Positions 23,506 through 34,785 of a stretch of 64,000 nt of DNA are shown here, piece after piece. Both the position numbers and the translations under genes were made by a program. Below the pieces are notes generated by a model. It was given only the letters and a program-made list of their open reading frames with translations. It made no database searches and was not told the DNA's origin. This stretch comes from Persicaria tinctoria (lineage: Eukaryota > Streptophyta > Magnoliopsida > Caryophyllales > Polygonaceae). Location: assembly GCA_037127255.1 (NCBI GenBank), contig JBANSL010000004.1, positions 71,260,627-71,324,626 of the forward strand, written 5' to 3'. Positions within the stretch are counted from its first letter, which is position 1. Each line of letters starts with the position of its first letter.

Positions 23506-23974
23506 GTGACAAAGTTGTATATAAATCGGATTTTTTTTCCGACACTAATGCATATCAAAGAAGGTAATGCGCGCCTTATTTTACTTATTTGTTGTATCTA
23601 TTATTACTTAATATACCATCTTAATATGAACTATATTTATTTTACAGGTTTCTTAAACCCGACAATACCTCCAAAACCAAAACAGTGCAACGACGCTATG
23701 AATTCTCCAACATTGTGGATTAATGAAGTTATCGTGATCTATATAGCACACTTTTAATTATTGATCGAAGATGTGAATCGAGTGAGCAAGACTAGTTTAG
23801 TATATTTATCATTTTGATGTTTGGATTTAATATTATTTTTCTATATCGTTTTCATATTATCATAATAATAATAATATTATTATATATATAATGTAGATAA
23901 ATTATGGTAATATCTTTTAGAACAACATAATATATTTTACAAATCTCGTGCGTCACGCACGGGTACTGTGCTAG

Positions 23975-26022
23975 TAATTACTTAATTCAGAATACCTTAC
24001 GCTTACGTGGCAGCCTCCCCACATTTCACTCATTTTCACCCAATCACGTTTTTTCTTTTAATTTTGATTTTTTACCCTATTACACCATTGGGTTTAATTC
24101 AAAATATCTATCTATATAATATCTTGATTTAAAACACTTTTGATGGTGTGTTAACATCTCCTTAATTTAAATTTTTTTAACTAATCACAATTTTTTTTTT
24201 CTCTTCATCTCTTTCATACATTTACATTTCCCCCCTTTTATTTTTTTACCCATTTACTAACCATTGAGTTTTAATCAAAATATTGGATTAAATCTAATGT
24301 CTACTATTAATCTATATTTAAATCTTTATATATTACAATACTAATAATCTATATCAATATAATATCTTAATTTTAAAACCTTTTTATGGAGCCTAACTTT
24401 GTGGTTAACATTTTTAGCATTTTCTTAAAGATTTTAAGTCTACATTCATTATTTTATTTATTAAAAATCGCGGGGATTATACTAGTTGTTTCTTATATAA
24501 AAAAAAAATTTGACCTCCTTTCCTTGCATGACAAGGGATCTTTTTATATTCAATCATTCAGTGAAATATATACTCTATAAACATAGGGGCTATTGACAAG
24601 ATGAAAAAAGTGATATTCACAGGACAATATCCTTTGATTGCATAACAAGTCATTTTCCATTTTAAAAATATGAGTTAAACAAAGAGAAAACTCAATCCTC
24701 TTATCCTCTGTCATACTGTCTTCATACAAAAAAATAATTTCATCAATTAACAATTATCGATTTTCACGACGAGATTGACTCATAATCTCCAAATTACAAA
24801 TTCTTCAATCAACAAAGTAAATCCTCCTTTCCCAAATTAATCAATCTAACCAAATCTCAACAATCAAATTCATAAATGCACAAATAAAAAAATTCAATGG
24901 GAAAAAAAAATTCAAACCAATTAATCAATTTACACATTCAGTAATTAATTAATTGGACAATATTGTGTTTTTGAGGTCTCCCGATCGAATTGTGTTTTGA
25001 GATCTCCCATTCTCTTGTGTAAATACAAACGTAAATCAACAATGACAAAGTGGGCGGACGAGGAGAGAAGCTCATCGCGTGTCACTCCCTAGGCTCCTAC
25101 GGCGACTCCTTGGGATGCAGCGGTGCCCCCAAATGTTGGTCGGTGTCTACAGATATGTGGAGAAGAAGGTCGTCTGTCATCTCTCCTTGGGCTCCGATGG
25201 TTGAGCCTTGATAGCGGCGAATGTGAACCAGTCCGCCATGGCGATGGGTAGCCGTAGCGAGTAGTGATCTGATCATTGAAGAAGAGATTGAAGTGGCGTT
25301 GGCTGCGATGGTGTGAAGGTTGTGTTTTGTGTCGACAGAGGAGCGGCCCACGGTGGTGGCCGATGGCTAGCGACTAGTGTGGTTTTTATTATGGTTTTTT
25401 TTGGGGTTTTAGTTAATTTATAAAAAGGATTTGTTTGTAATTTAGTTAGATTCGTCTCGCCAATATTCATTTTCACCTCTTGCCAATAGCCTCACTCCTC
25501 TATATATTAACATATATTTTTGTCACTTCAAAATATATAACATACACCTTATAATAGCAGGAAGTCTATAATGAATAGTAACTTTCACTTGTAATTTAAA
25601 ATTTTTTTATAGGACGAAATTAAAATACCTATTTTGCGCACCTAAATTATATTCTTATCTTATATTAACTCTTTTAAGTAATTTCTATCTCTTTTTTTAT
25701 AAAATGTCCTTTTTACCATTGAAAGTTTGAATTTAAAAATATTAATTTTTATTTTATTTCAAAGTCCTTTTATTTCTTTTCAAAATTATAAGTTGTCATA
25801 TTTCATGAATTTCACGTAATTTATATTTTTTCTTAAAATACCCAATTACAAATTGAAAGTTTTCTTAAATATCAACTCTACTTTATGTTTGTAATTAAAC
25901 TATCCAAGTTACGATCACAAGATTGCCTCAATTCAACCATACTTTGTGTAATTTAATTTAACTACCCAAGTTGTAACTATAAGATTTTCTCAAATCAACC
26001 CGACTTTTTATTTTTAATCAAA
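23975..26022. other. AT-rich intergenic sequence, possible older Helitron fragments
   Basis: No convincing gene. TACGTGGCAGCCTCC near 24008 resembles the 5' interior of the Helitron just upstream. Two phrases of the type ATATAATATCTTRATTTWAAA (about 24114 and 24357) look like Helitron 5' ends. A GC-richer patch at 25050-25400 opens short ORFs on the minus strand with no recognised content. Confidence 0.3.
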
Positions 26023-26024
26023 TA

Positions 26025-26256
26025 CTACCTCCGTTCAGAAATAGATGTCGTTCGACTTTTTGACACGTTTTTTTAAGGTGCTAAAAAATATATAAAATAT
26101 CAAAATTTTAGTAATTTTTTAATATAATATAAATACTTATTAATAATAAGTGTCATATTATTTTATTTTTTTTAAAAGTTAATATTTTATATAGTTTTTA
26201 GCTCATTAAAAAACTCGCCAAAAAGTCAAACGACATCTAATTTTGAACGGAGGTAG
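26025..26256. mobile_element. Stowaway-like MITE
   Basis: CTACCTCCGTTC at the left and GAACGGAGGTAG at the right are perfect inverted termini flanked by TA (26023-26024 and 26257-26258). The arms extend inward with ATGTCGTTCGACTTTTTG and its near complement. 232 bp, non-coding. Confidence 0.9.
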
Positions 26257-26408
26257 TAATAATTATTAATAATTATAATTATAATTACAATAAATATTTT
26301 TTTGATGTGTAATGATCAGGATTTTGGGAGTTTTGGATTTCTTTTTCATTTTAATTAATAAATTTTTTAAAAGACTACCCTTCTATATTTATTGTTTAAT
26401 TGAAAGAC

Positions 26409-26592
26409 ATCATTCCTATTACTTTAATGAAAATTATTGTTTTTATTGCTATAGAAACAATAATTTTCATGTTGTATTGCCATCATTCCTATTACTGGAG
26501 CTTCGTATAATGAAAATTATTGTTTTTGTTGCTATAGAAAAAATAATTTTCATGTTGTATTGCCATCATTCTTATTACTGGAGCTTCGTCTT
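26409..26592. repeat. Tandem duplication whose units contain a hairpin
   Basis: CATCATTCCTATTACT-type phrases start units at about 26409, 26482 and 26565. Two units contain ATGAAAATTATTGTTTTT and, about 12 bp later, its near complement ending AATAATTTTCATG. Each unit can therefore fold on itself. Confidence 0.75.
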
Positions 26593-26639
26593 CACTGCCC
26601 ACGAACATTTAAGTCATGTTGTATTACCATCCAACGGTT

Positions 26640-26858
26640 CTACCAACATACGTACTGCTTAGCTTAGTTTTCATCGTCGTTTTGGCAGAGGATTCCTTAG
26701 CATGTCCTTTGGTTCACTAGTAGTTCTGTTGGTCTAGCTTGTGCTACGCCTTTGTTTTTACTATTTGTGTTGTATCGCTTTTTGTGTCTTGTTGTTCGTC
26801 GGCATCTCGCTATATCAGGCCTAATTGGTATTTCGAATTATTTCCAATAAAAAAAAAG
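26640..26858 (+). mobile_element. Possible 3' end of a LINE
   Basis: The tail has TCGGCATCTCGCTATATCAGG, then TATTTCCAATAAAAAAAAA, which resembles the 3' UTR and poly-A of plant L1 LINEs. No coding sequence or TSD could be confirmed. Confidence 0.25.
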
Positions 26859-27363
26859 TAATTACTTTTGTAATGTAGATGCTTGTTGTTTGATTAATAT
26901 GTTTTTTTCCTACTACTTTCAATTTATACTAGTTCAGTACCCGTACTTTTGTGCCGTCTATTTTTTTAAATTAATACATTTAATATTAAAAATGTATAAC
27001 TAATGTTTTTGTCAGTAAACTTTAAACTCTAAATCCTCTCACGTCTAAACATTGTTAATTATTATATAGTTAACGGTTAAAGAACTTTAAATATTTGTAA
27101 TTAGAGACCAAACGTTATCTTATTGTTAATTAATATTTGTACGTACCCAAATGCATTTATGTAAAAATAACCATAAATTATACGTATATTCATGGTACCG
27201 TTATTTAGAGTTGAAATTATTTTTCCTTTATTCTTCTTCTCCTTGAATGCATTTGTTATCTTTGAATGCATCTGTCATGTTTGAATATCTTGTTGAATAA
27301 TGAAAACGAATATGTATTTATATTTAAAAAATATTTAGTAAATTTATTTATTTATTATAATTT

Positions 27364-27830
27364 TTTTACAGTGAGCAAACAGTCGGAGCTATTACAAAGA
27401 ATGTAAACGCGCTCCGGGATCATCCTTGCAGATGATGGTACAAAGATCCCTATTAAAAGGGATTGTAGATCTATCACTAATGATACCCCTAGTGGCTATA
27501 TAGTATGCGACTCTGTTCGCCTCTCTGTAGATGTGGCTGTACTCAACCTTTTCAAAATTTGCCTCAATGATATTGATCTCTTTTGTTTTGCGCAAAATAT
27601 CCCATGTGCTATCGCTTCCTTTCGAAAGAATCCTCATTAGCTCTTGGTTGTCAGTTGTCACCTTCTACAAATATCTTTCTTAAGCCTAGAACTATTGCTG
27701 CTTCCGTTTGAATAACCGTACATTTCTCAATTTACTAGTAGAAGATCTCGATTACATGGCCCCTGGAATCACGAATGATTCCTCCCACGTGACAAGTGCC
27801 CGTGGGTTTGACAGAACCATCTATTTATTT
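27364..27830 (-). mobile_element. 5'-truncated LINE, RNase H fragment
   Basis: On the minus strand an RNase H-like (RVT_3) end is readable: DGSVKPTG and GGIIRDSRG first, in sequence with stops, then HIYREANRVAYYIA (ORF 27661-27392). Poly-A of the element is the T run at the left. The insertion is flanked by near-identical copies of an ATTT-rich 22-bp phrase at 27342-27363 and 27831-27852, differing by one base. It is closely related to the LINE tail at 60015-60644. Confidence 0.7.
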
Positions 27831-27852
27831 ATTTATTTATTTATTATGATTT

Positions 27853-29105
27853 GTTAGGTATAGTTGATATTGTTTTTATCTCTTAGTATAAATAGTTGAG
27901 ATTTCTTAGATATTTTCGTTAATTTTTTTTACAATATGTCATATCTTACTTAAATGGATTATGGACAATTAATTGACTTTTCAATTATGTTTCTAACTTA
28001 TAAAAATCCTAATTTAATTTAACTTAAAAGTCCTAATTTATTTAAATTAATTTTATAAATAAAAACCCTACTTTAAAGAAGAAGTCGTCACATAACTTAG
28101 GCGACTTCTCCTTAAGTATTATATATACTATTGATTTTACTAGAGTAAATCAAGTCCTGTTCCTTCCCATTTTTTCATATATTTGACACTTGACAAGGAT
28201 GTTGGTTACACATGTGGTAAAAAAAAAATTATTTTTTTTTGGCTTAATTTAGTGTCTATCCAAAAAAAATTGGACATAATTAATTAAAATTTGGTTAATT
28301 ATAACCCTTTTAAGATTTAATTAGGTCTTTGTCCCCCTTAAAATTTTTATTGGCCATGCTATCCTCTCTTCAAAATTAATTAGGTCGATGTATCCTTTTT
28401 CCACTTTCAGCCTCGTCCATAGCGATCGACCTTCGTTCCTTCTCCTTTCGACCTTGCTCTGTATCTCTCGCGCTACATCTCTCACGATTGCCCTTTCTCA
28501 CTTCCTCCGTTCATGCTCCTCACAAGATCTCACAACCCTATATCATCTCCCTTCTCTTTCTCTGCTCCACACGGGCAATAGAACAACAAATCGATCCCCC
28601 CTCTCGTCTGGGCTCAAGCTTCGACGACAATCGGGTGATTTCCTTCTCAATCGCTTCAATTTTGGAATCGACGTTGCCAACCTCATCACAACGCTGTCGC
28701 TACCCTCCTCTCTCGGATCTAGGTCCTTCCAAGAAGCTTACGTCATCCTGAATCGCCCTCTCGCTCTCGGTTTCTGTCGATGTCTCGCCCTCTACTTCTC
28801 GTCTTCTGTTCTCTTAGTCCTGCTTTCGCTTCCTCTGCTAGCCGTCGTTGAGGGCCAAATGAGAGCTTCTTCCGCCATCCCAATTTCTCGTTTCCTATGA
28901 TCGCGCTTCCTATGCCACTATTTGGCTCAATTGAAGACGATGCTAAGCTCGGATGGGCCTCCGGATGAAAGTTCATCTAGCAAAGGTGATCATGAGTCCA
29001 ATTTAGTGGACAATGGAATTCATTGGGAGGAGCTATAGTTGGGTGAGGAAGTTGGTCAATGTGTACAACTTTTTTTTTTGGTCTTGAGTAAGGAAAATCC
29101 CTTCG
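27853..29105. other. Unassigned sequence, left part of an older interrupted element
   Basis: No confident gene. An ORF at 28388-28900 (plus) is Ser/Leu/Arg-rich and lies in a CT-rich block, with no recognised domain. The right end joins, across the LTR element at 29111-36578, to the LTR remnant at 36579-36953, so at least its right edge belongs to that older Ty3-like element. Confidence 0.35.
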
Positions 29106-29499
29106 TCATATGATGTGCACTCATTTCACCATGTTTTATGTCATCTTTTACTTCAAATTCTGTCTATATTTTATACTTTTATATTCGAAAAGCCTGCGAT
29201 TTGTGTGGTTTATGTTTATTTTCAATATATGGAGGTCTACACAATTTTCTGTTTAATTTAGCAGAAATCAGACGCACTTTGGATCTTAAAGAAAAGTCAT
29301 GAAGACATTGGAGAAGCTAAGGAAGAGCACATGATGGTGGAGCTACAGAAAAGACCATTTTTCGCCATTCATCATTTTGAATCAAGTTCTGATGTCTTCA
29401 TGAGAGATGTAATCCTCAAAAAGATCTTTCCAACGCATATTCATATACATCAATCGGAAAGTGCGTTGCAAAATAGAGCAGAATGCTAAAAGCTGACGA

Positions 29500-29830
29500 T
29501 ACATGCACTCGATATCGACTCATTTCCACTCGATATCGACTCTTTTCCACTTGAGATCGACTGTATTTCACAAAATATCAACCAAGATGACTCGATATCG
29601 AGTGATAATACTCGATATCGAGTGGAGCCTCACTAGGAATCGAGTCCCCTGAAGAACACAAGCCATTTCGACTGAAGAGGGAGTCGATATCGAGTGCCAC
29701 CACTCGATATCGAGTGAACATCCAATAAAAATGCACTTCGGGAGCTGACATCGAGTGAGACAAGGAAGTGAGTCGATATCGACCGAGTTGGTCGATATCG
29801 ACTGAGTCCACAGAAGCGATCCGACGCGAT
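29500..29830. repeat. TCGATATCGA palindrome cluster in the 5' LTR
   Basis: CTCGATATCGACTC and ATCGAGTG-type phrases occur about ten times in both orientations. The cluster is repeated at 35190-35520 in the 3' LTR and, as TCGACGTCGACT and TCGATGTCGACT variants, in the interior (33250-33600). Confidence 0.85.
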
Positions 29831-30060
29831 TTCGAGTCCTAATCTGAGGAGGGGGAAACATGCACATGAAGAGAAGATATTTTATCAGTTTTTATCTATT
29901 TTCTATCATAAAGGGTTGAACAATTAATTACCCTAAAGGATTTATCTACTTTTCCTATTTAGATTTATTTCCAATTTATATCTTTTATCTTAGGATAGAT
30001 TTAGATATATGATAGATAGAGTTGTTCTATCCTAGAATAGCTAGGGTTGAGCACTATAAA

Positions 30061-31146
30061 TGAAGCAGGTCAAGATGGCCTTCTGTGGGTCAAACAACGA
30101 TCTTGATCCAGGTGACGACTCAAGACGAGTCGATTTCAAATGGAGGAGAATGATGTCATCCTCAAACGGAAGAAGAAGGCTCCACCTTAGGAGTCCTTGA
30201 AGAAATAGCGTTAATTATTTTATTATTTATATTTCTTATTTTTATATATTTTCTATTTTTAGTAACTCCTACGTTAGTTGGAGTCTAATTATAGAATTGC
30301 TTATTTTAGTATTTCTTAGTTAGGTCAAATAAGATGGTTAGGAGAGTCTATCCTTTAGGCTTTCTTAATTATCATATTTTATTATTTTCTATATTAGGAT
30401 TTTAGATTAAGTTTTATTTAGTTAGGATATAGTTTGGTAAAGCTATCCTTAGCCTCTAAGGAAGCCAACCAAACCCTAGTTATTTACCTATTTAAACATT
30501 GTATTCCCTTTTGAATTAATTAGATTGAATTAGAATTGAGAAACCCCTTTATGGATTAAAGGGTTCTCGATTATCAATCCCAAAAAGCTCTTGTGTTCTA
30601 TGTTCCATTCGACAATCACAATCGTCACCCCCATCCTTGATCCTACTCGGAAACCCTAAACCCAACACAACAGATTCTGTCGCTAGAAGGAGAAGGCCGA
30701 GCTTGGTGACACTCGCGACCAGACTCGCTCCCAGCGAGCGCGGAAGACCCAGGCGTCTGCTCCCGCGTCCTCGCTGTCGCGCCCTCGCTCCGCGTCCCCA
30801 GCGCCATAGACTCCAGTGCGACTTCGCTTGCGCGCGCGCTCGCCATCACCTTCGCTCCCAGCGATGCGTCTTCGCACACCAGCACACCCTGAGGCCGAGT
30901 GCCTGTGTGCCCAGCAACCTCGCGCGCCCAGTCCCTCGCTTCTCTCTTTCTGTCGCTAAATCTGAAGTCTTTATTTTGCTGAATTTCGCTAAGTGTTAAA
31001 ACTGTCGCTACTGCAGAAATTTAATTACTTGTTTAAATTGTTCTAATCAGGAGATATCAAAGAGGATTGCAAGATCTAAGCAAATATACGGCGTGGTTCT
31101 TGATCTTGAGCCCATAGGCGAAGGATCGGGTATCCCAAACGTATCA
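30061..31146. mobile_element. Solo LTR (family 2) nested in the 5' LTR
   Basis: Starts TGAAGCAGGTCAAG and ends CAAACGTATCA, flanked by the perfect TSD ATAAA (30056-30060 and 31147-31151). Removing 1086 bp plus one TSD restores the sequence seen in the 3' LTR around 35745. It shares a segment around ATGTCATCCTCAA and the end GTATCA with the LTR at 61994-62986, so the two are related. Confidence 0.85.
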
Positions 31147-31972
31147 ATAAATAAAGCCCTGGGGCTGGTTTTTCATTTATTCAAGCAAAGTTGTCTTCGG
31201 GCGCAAGGTAGGTAGGAAGAGAAGAGGAGGCCGAGAGTGAGGAGAGAGAAGAAGAGATTCGTAATGATCGGTGTACTCCTTGGATTTGTTTTATGTTAAA
31301 GTTGTTAGTTTTAGTTATGTCTTCCTTTTAAATTCCCTAGGGTTAGGGTGATCCCAACAATAGATATTTGTGTTTGATTTATGAATTTGTATGTCTTTAT
31401 CATCATCTACCTATGTGCTTAATCCTTTGCGAAAGTTGAGGAAATTCCTTATATGCAATTATGAAGTGAAAGTGAAATAATTATGAATTTGGATAGTAAT
31501 TAGGGTTTATTTGCGAAAGCCGATTGATCTTAATTAAGATAAGGTAGAAACAAATTAGGTTTTTATGCGAAAGCCTCTATTATCTAAATTGTTGGAATTT
31601 GCGAGAGTTGATTCTTTGATTATAAAGCATGCATCTTTATGTAATTCATGGTCTATGCATATGTTTATCATTGCGGTGATCCTTAACCTTGGAAGTTTTC
31701 TTTTTATTATTTGTTTTATTGTCTTTATAAAGTTTTCACTGAGCAATCCTACACGAAATTGACCACAACTTCCCAATCCATCAATCGACGTCGACCTATT
31801 TCTTCTCGGCATCGACCACAACCCTAGCCACTACTCCCTCTACTCCGCAAACTCTGAATCGACTAAACCAGAAGCCTTAACTTCTGTCCTGAGGACGAAC
31901 CTGACTCCCCTATACTATAGCGGGGGTCTTGACTAAGAAATATATTTGGTCGAGAAATCCTTCTCGTCAAAT

Positions 31973-31990
31973 TGGCGCCGTTGCCGGGGA
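31973..31990 (+). promoter_or_regulatory. Primer-binding site, tRNA-Asp
   Basis: TGGCGCCGTTGCCGGGGA lies 3 bp after the 5' LTR end. It is complementary to the 3' end of plant tRNA-Asp(GUC) including CCA. Confidence 0.9.
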
Positions 31991-32249
31991 GATATCAATC
32001 GCGCTTGGTTTAATTGTATTAAGGATTTAGGAGTAGCTCATATCTTTTTCTTTTTCTTTTTGTTTTATTTTCTTATTATACCTCTACCCCATCGACACCA
32101 ATTAGGTGCCGAGCTTATGCTACTAATTTGTGCTTTATTTTTATTTCAAAAGCTTAGGTACAAAGATGGAAGAAGCATATGACTTTTGGGAAGGGGATCC
32201 CGAATGGCAAAGATGGGTCCAAGATTTGAGGCGGTGAAATAGGATCGAG

Positions 32250-32843
32250 ATGGAGAAGGTACGATTAAAGGAAATAGCCAAGCTGGAAGACGAAATCCAA
32301 AGGCTTGAGGCTTCCATGCAGTCTAAAAGACCATGCCCTCCTCCTGATGAGCCAATTGACCCAACTCCGACAGAAGTAGGTTGGTTCGACAACATTCCTT
32401 TCTACGAGCCACTGGAGGCACTCGACGTCGACTGGACCCCAGTCGATGTAGACTGCGTTGAATCAACACCCATGCGCTCTGGAGGAACTGATCCAGAGGT
32501 CCCACTCAACGTCGAGTGGAAACTAGTCGATGTCGACTGCAACCCGGTCGATTTTGACTGCACTCTACTCGATCTCGACTGCCAGGTAAACCCTTCCTCG
32601 ATTTTGATTCCCACTTTGCTACCTATTGTTGATAAATCTTTTGAAGGATCTCAAGCGCTAGAAGAGAAGAAGTTGGACATAGTTTCCCAGGGCATTCCAA
32701 GGTCGCTTTTACCTTACAAGGTAAAGGCTATCACCGATGATTTTGAGCAACCGATGTTCATATTCAAGTATGGGGTCCTAGCAAATTGGCATGAAGATCC
32801 ACAAGATGAGGAAGAAATATCTCTTTCCACTCCACCGTTTTGA
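32250..32843 (+). CDS. Repetitive 197-codon ORF inside the LARD-like element
   Basis: Begins MEKVRLKEIAKLEDEIQRLE, a short coiled-coil-like stretch, then a Pro-rich part. Residues about 60-115 are built from repeats such as LDVDWTPVDVDC, encoded by the TCGACGTCGACTGG-type palindromes. No retroviral domain is recognised. It may be a gag-leader remnant or a by-product of the DNA repeats. Confidence 0.3.
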   Translation: MEKVRLKEIAKLEDEIQRLEASMQSKRPCPPPDEPIDPTPTEVGWFDNIPFYEPLEALDVDWTPVDVDCVESTPMRSGGTDPEVPLNVEWKLVDVDCNPVDFDCTLLDLDCQVNPSSILIPTLLPIVDKSFEGSQALEEKKLDIVSQGIPRSLLPYKVKAITDDFEQPMFIFKYGVLANWHEDPQDEEEISLSTPPF

Positions 32844-33239
32844 TGCGGTGGAGATGAGCAATCAAGTAATCATATGAAACGGAAGAGGTATGACGATGAG
32901 GTATGTTTATTTTCTATATGTCTTCCCTTACGCAGACCAACTGGAGCTTAGGAAGATGAATGGGTTAAGCCATGGAGTGTTTGCTCGGGGAGGTTTAAGC
33001 TTCTTCATACGATACCCCCGGATGACATCCCATGCTTCTCACCACCGGAGGAACCACTAGATCCACCTATACCTCCGGAAAAGGATGAGCCAGGTTAATG
33101 CTTAAAGGGAAGTAGGTCGAGCTAGCGACTTAAACTTTAGCGCTTACGGGAGGCAACCCGCTATTTCTTATTTCTTATTTAGTTAAAAAAAAATTTCTTT
33201 TATATTCTTTAGTTCTTGCAAAAGTTGTTTTCTTTTCAG

Positions 33240-33600
33240 ATCCGGAGTTCAGATGGTCTACTCGACGTCGACTGGACCTAGTCGATGTTGACTGAAATTG
33301 CAAGCAGAAGGTGCACTAGGAATCGAGTACAAAGAAGAAACGGTGAACCCTAATCGACATCGAGTGGGCCACTTGACATCGACTTCCTGAGGGTTTTCAC
33401 AATATAGCAAAGGAGAGGAGGCATTTGACATGAACTCAATTTTCACTCGATGTCGACTTGATCACTCGATGTCGACTTGATCCCTCGATATCGAGTCACG
33501 TATACAGAGAGTCACCTCGACTTTGACTACCATGAAGGGACAGACTGCAATCGATGTTGACTGACTTCACTCGACGTCGACTACTGCAGTCGACACAACA
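33240..33600. repeat. TCGACGTCGACT palindrome cluster in the interior
   Basis: Variants of ACTCGACGTCGACT, ACTCGATGTCGACT and CTCGATATCGAGT recur about ten times, mostly self-complementary. Same core as in the LTRs. Confidence 0.8.
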
Positions 33601-34785
33601 CCTGATTTTGGGATTTAGCGCATAATTTTGTGAGTCATCTTTCTTAACCCTAGTTTTTATACAGTGAGGACACTGTAATCTTTAAGTATGGGGTGGAGGA
33701 AAGGCTCATTCATCATATTTTATCATTGCTTGCATTTATTTGCTTCATACATGGCACTTTGGATATGATTATTTATCTATATGCTTCATGTTTTTATCCA
33801 AAGTTTATTTTTATCACCCCTATTGAAAATTTTGACTTGTGTCATGGAAGCTTTAACTGAACTCGACGATGAAAAATTGGATTCATTAGAAATATAACAT
33901 GAAATTGCCTAGTAAAGGGAACTCACAATGAAGTGCATTATTTCTTGAAAACCCTGAAAGGATGTAAAATTTGAAGTTGCTTTTGGCATATGCATGATAA
34001 GAGGACGGATGACTTTATTTTCCATATATTCTTAGCATATCCTAGCCTTACCTATGCTTATATGCATCTCAAAGCCATATTATGCCCTATTTCATATTTT
34101 TGCTCCACATGATCTATATATTGCTTATTTCTTTACCTTATAACCCATCCGGGGAGTGTGTTGAGAAATTGATGTCTTATTATGGAGATTATTATATTGT
34201 TTTTGTATTGTATCATTATAAGATCATATTATGGAAAACTTAATGAGTGAAACAAAATCCGGTCACATCATAAGATAAAGGTAGATCGACCCTGGCTGCG
34301 TTGAGATGTTAGTTGCGCAGGATGGGACACCAAGGTGAGGAGTCTGAATCACTAAGTATCCGAGGCCATTCCTGACACCCATGTTTGGGACTCGCGAGAA
34401 GACAGTGCTGAGGTTAGAGAGGTAAAAGCATCAATAGTGAAAAAAGGAAAGAGTGATTTATGAGAGGCCAACGGGTGTGGAAATATCATATGAAGGGAGA
34501 AAGGGCATTAAAGCAAACTTTGAAGAAGTCCCCCCCCCCCCCCCCCACCGTATTTAGCACCACATTGCCCAAATATAGTGACATTAGTACCTTTTACTCT
34601 TTCTTCACCATGTGCATAAACGTCCTCTTGATTATCAATGCTATGTTACATATGAATTGTTTTTGCACAACCTTCCTTTTGTGTGCGGTGTTGCTTTCAT
34701 TCACAAGCATGGATTTGGTGATATTAAAACCTTTTCAAGGATTAAAAGTATTGCTTTAGGACAAGCAAGCTTATGAATGTGGTGT

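Larger units (their letters stand above)
18873..23974 (+). mobile_element. Non-autonomous Helitron candidate holding a solo LTR
   Basis: The 3' end is diagnostic. A hairpin, CGTGCG-TCA-CGCACG (about 23948-23962), is followed by GGGTACTGTG and CTAG, with a T just after. The proposed 5' end is TCTATATCTAATATC after an A at 18872, then ACTAAAACAG. Insertion between A and T without a TSD fits Helitrons. Subtracting the solo LTR leaves about 2.1 kb with no Rep/helicase. The 5' boundary is less certain than the 3'. Confidence 0.55.
29111..31969 (+). repeat. 5' LTR, interrupted by a solo LTR
   Basis: Starts TGATGTGCACTCATTTCACC and ends TTCTCGTCA. Without the insert (30061-31146 plus one TSD copy) it is about 1768 bp, compared with 1793 bp for the 3' LTR. 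Confidence 0.9.

Noticed and set aside
26925..26960. Inverted Helitron 3' end (ACTAGTTCAGTACCCGTAC)
   Set aside because: It resembles the terminal phrase at 23960-23974, but the stem-loop is missing and no partner end was found.
28388..28900. 170-codon plus-strand ORF as a host gene
   Set aside because: Ser/Leu/Arg-rich reading of CT-rich DNA, no domain, splice context or promoter I could support.
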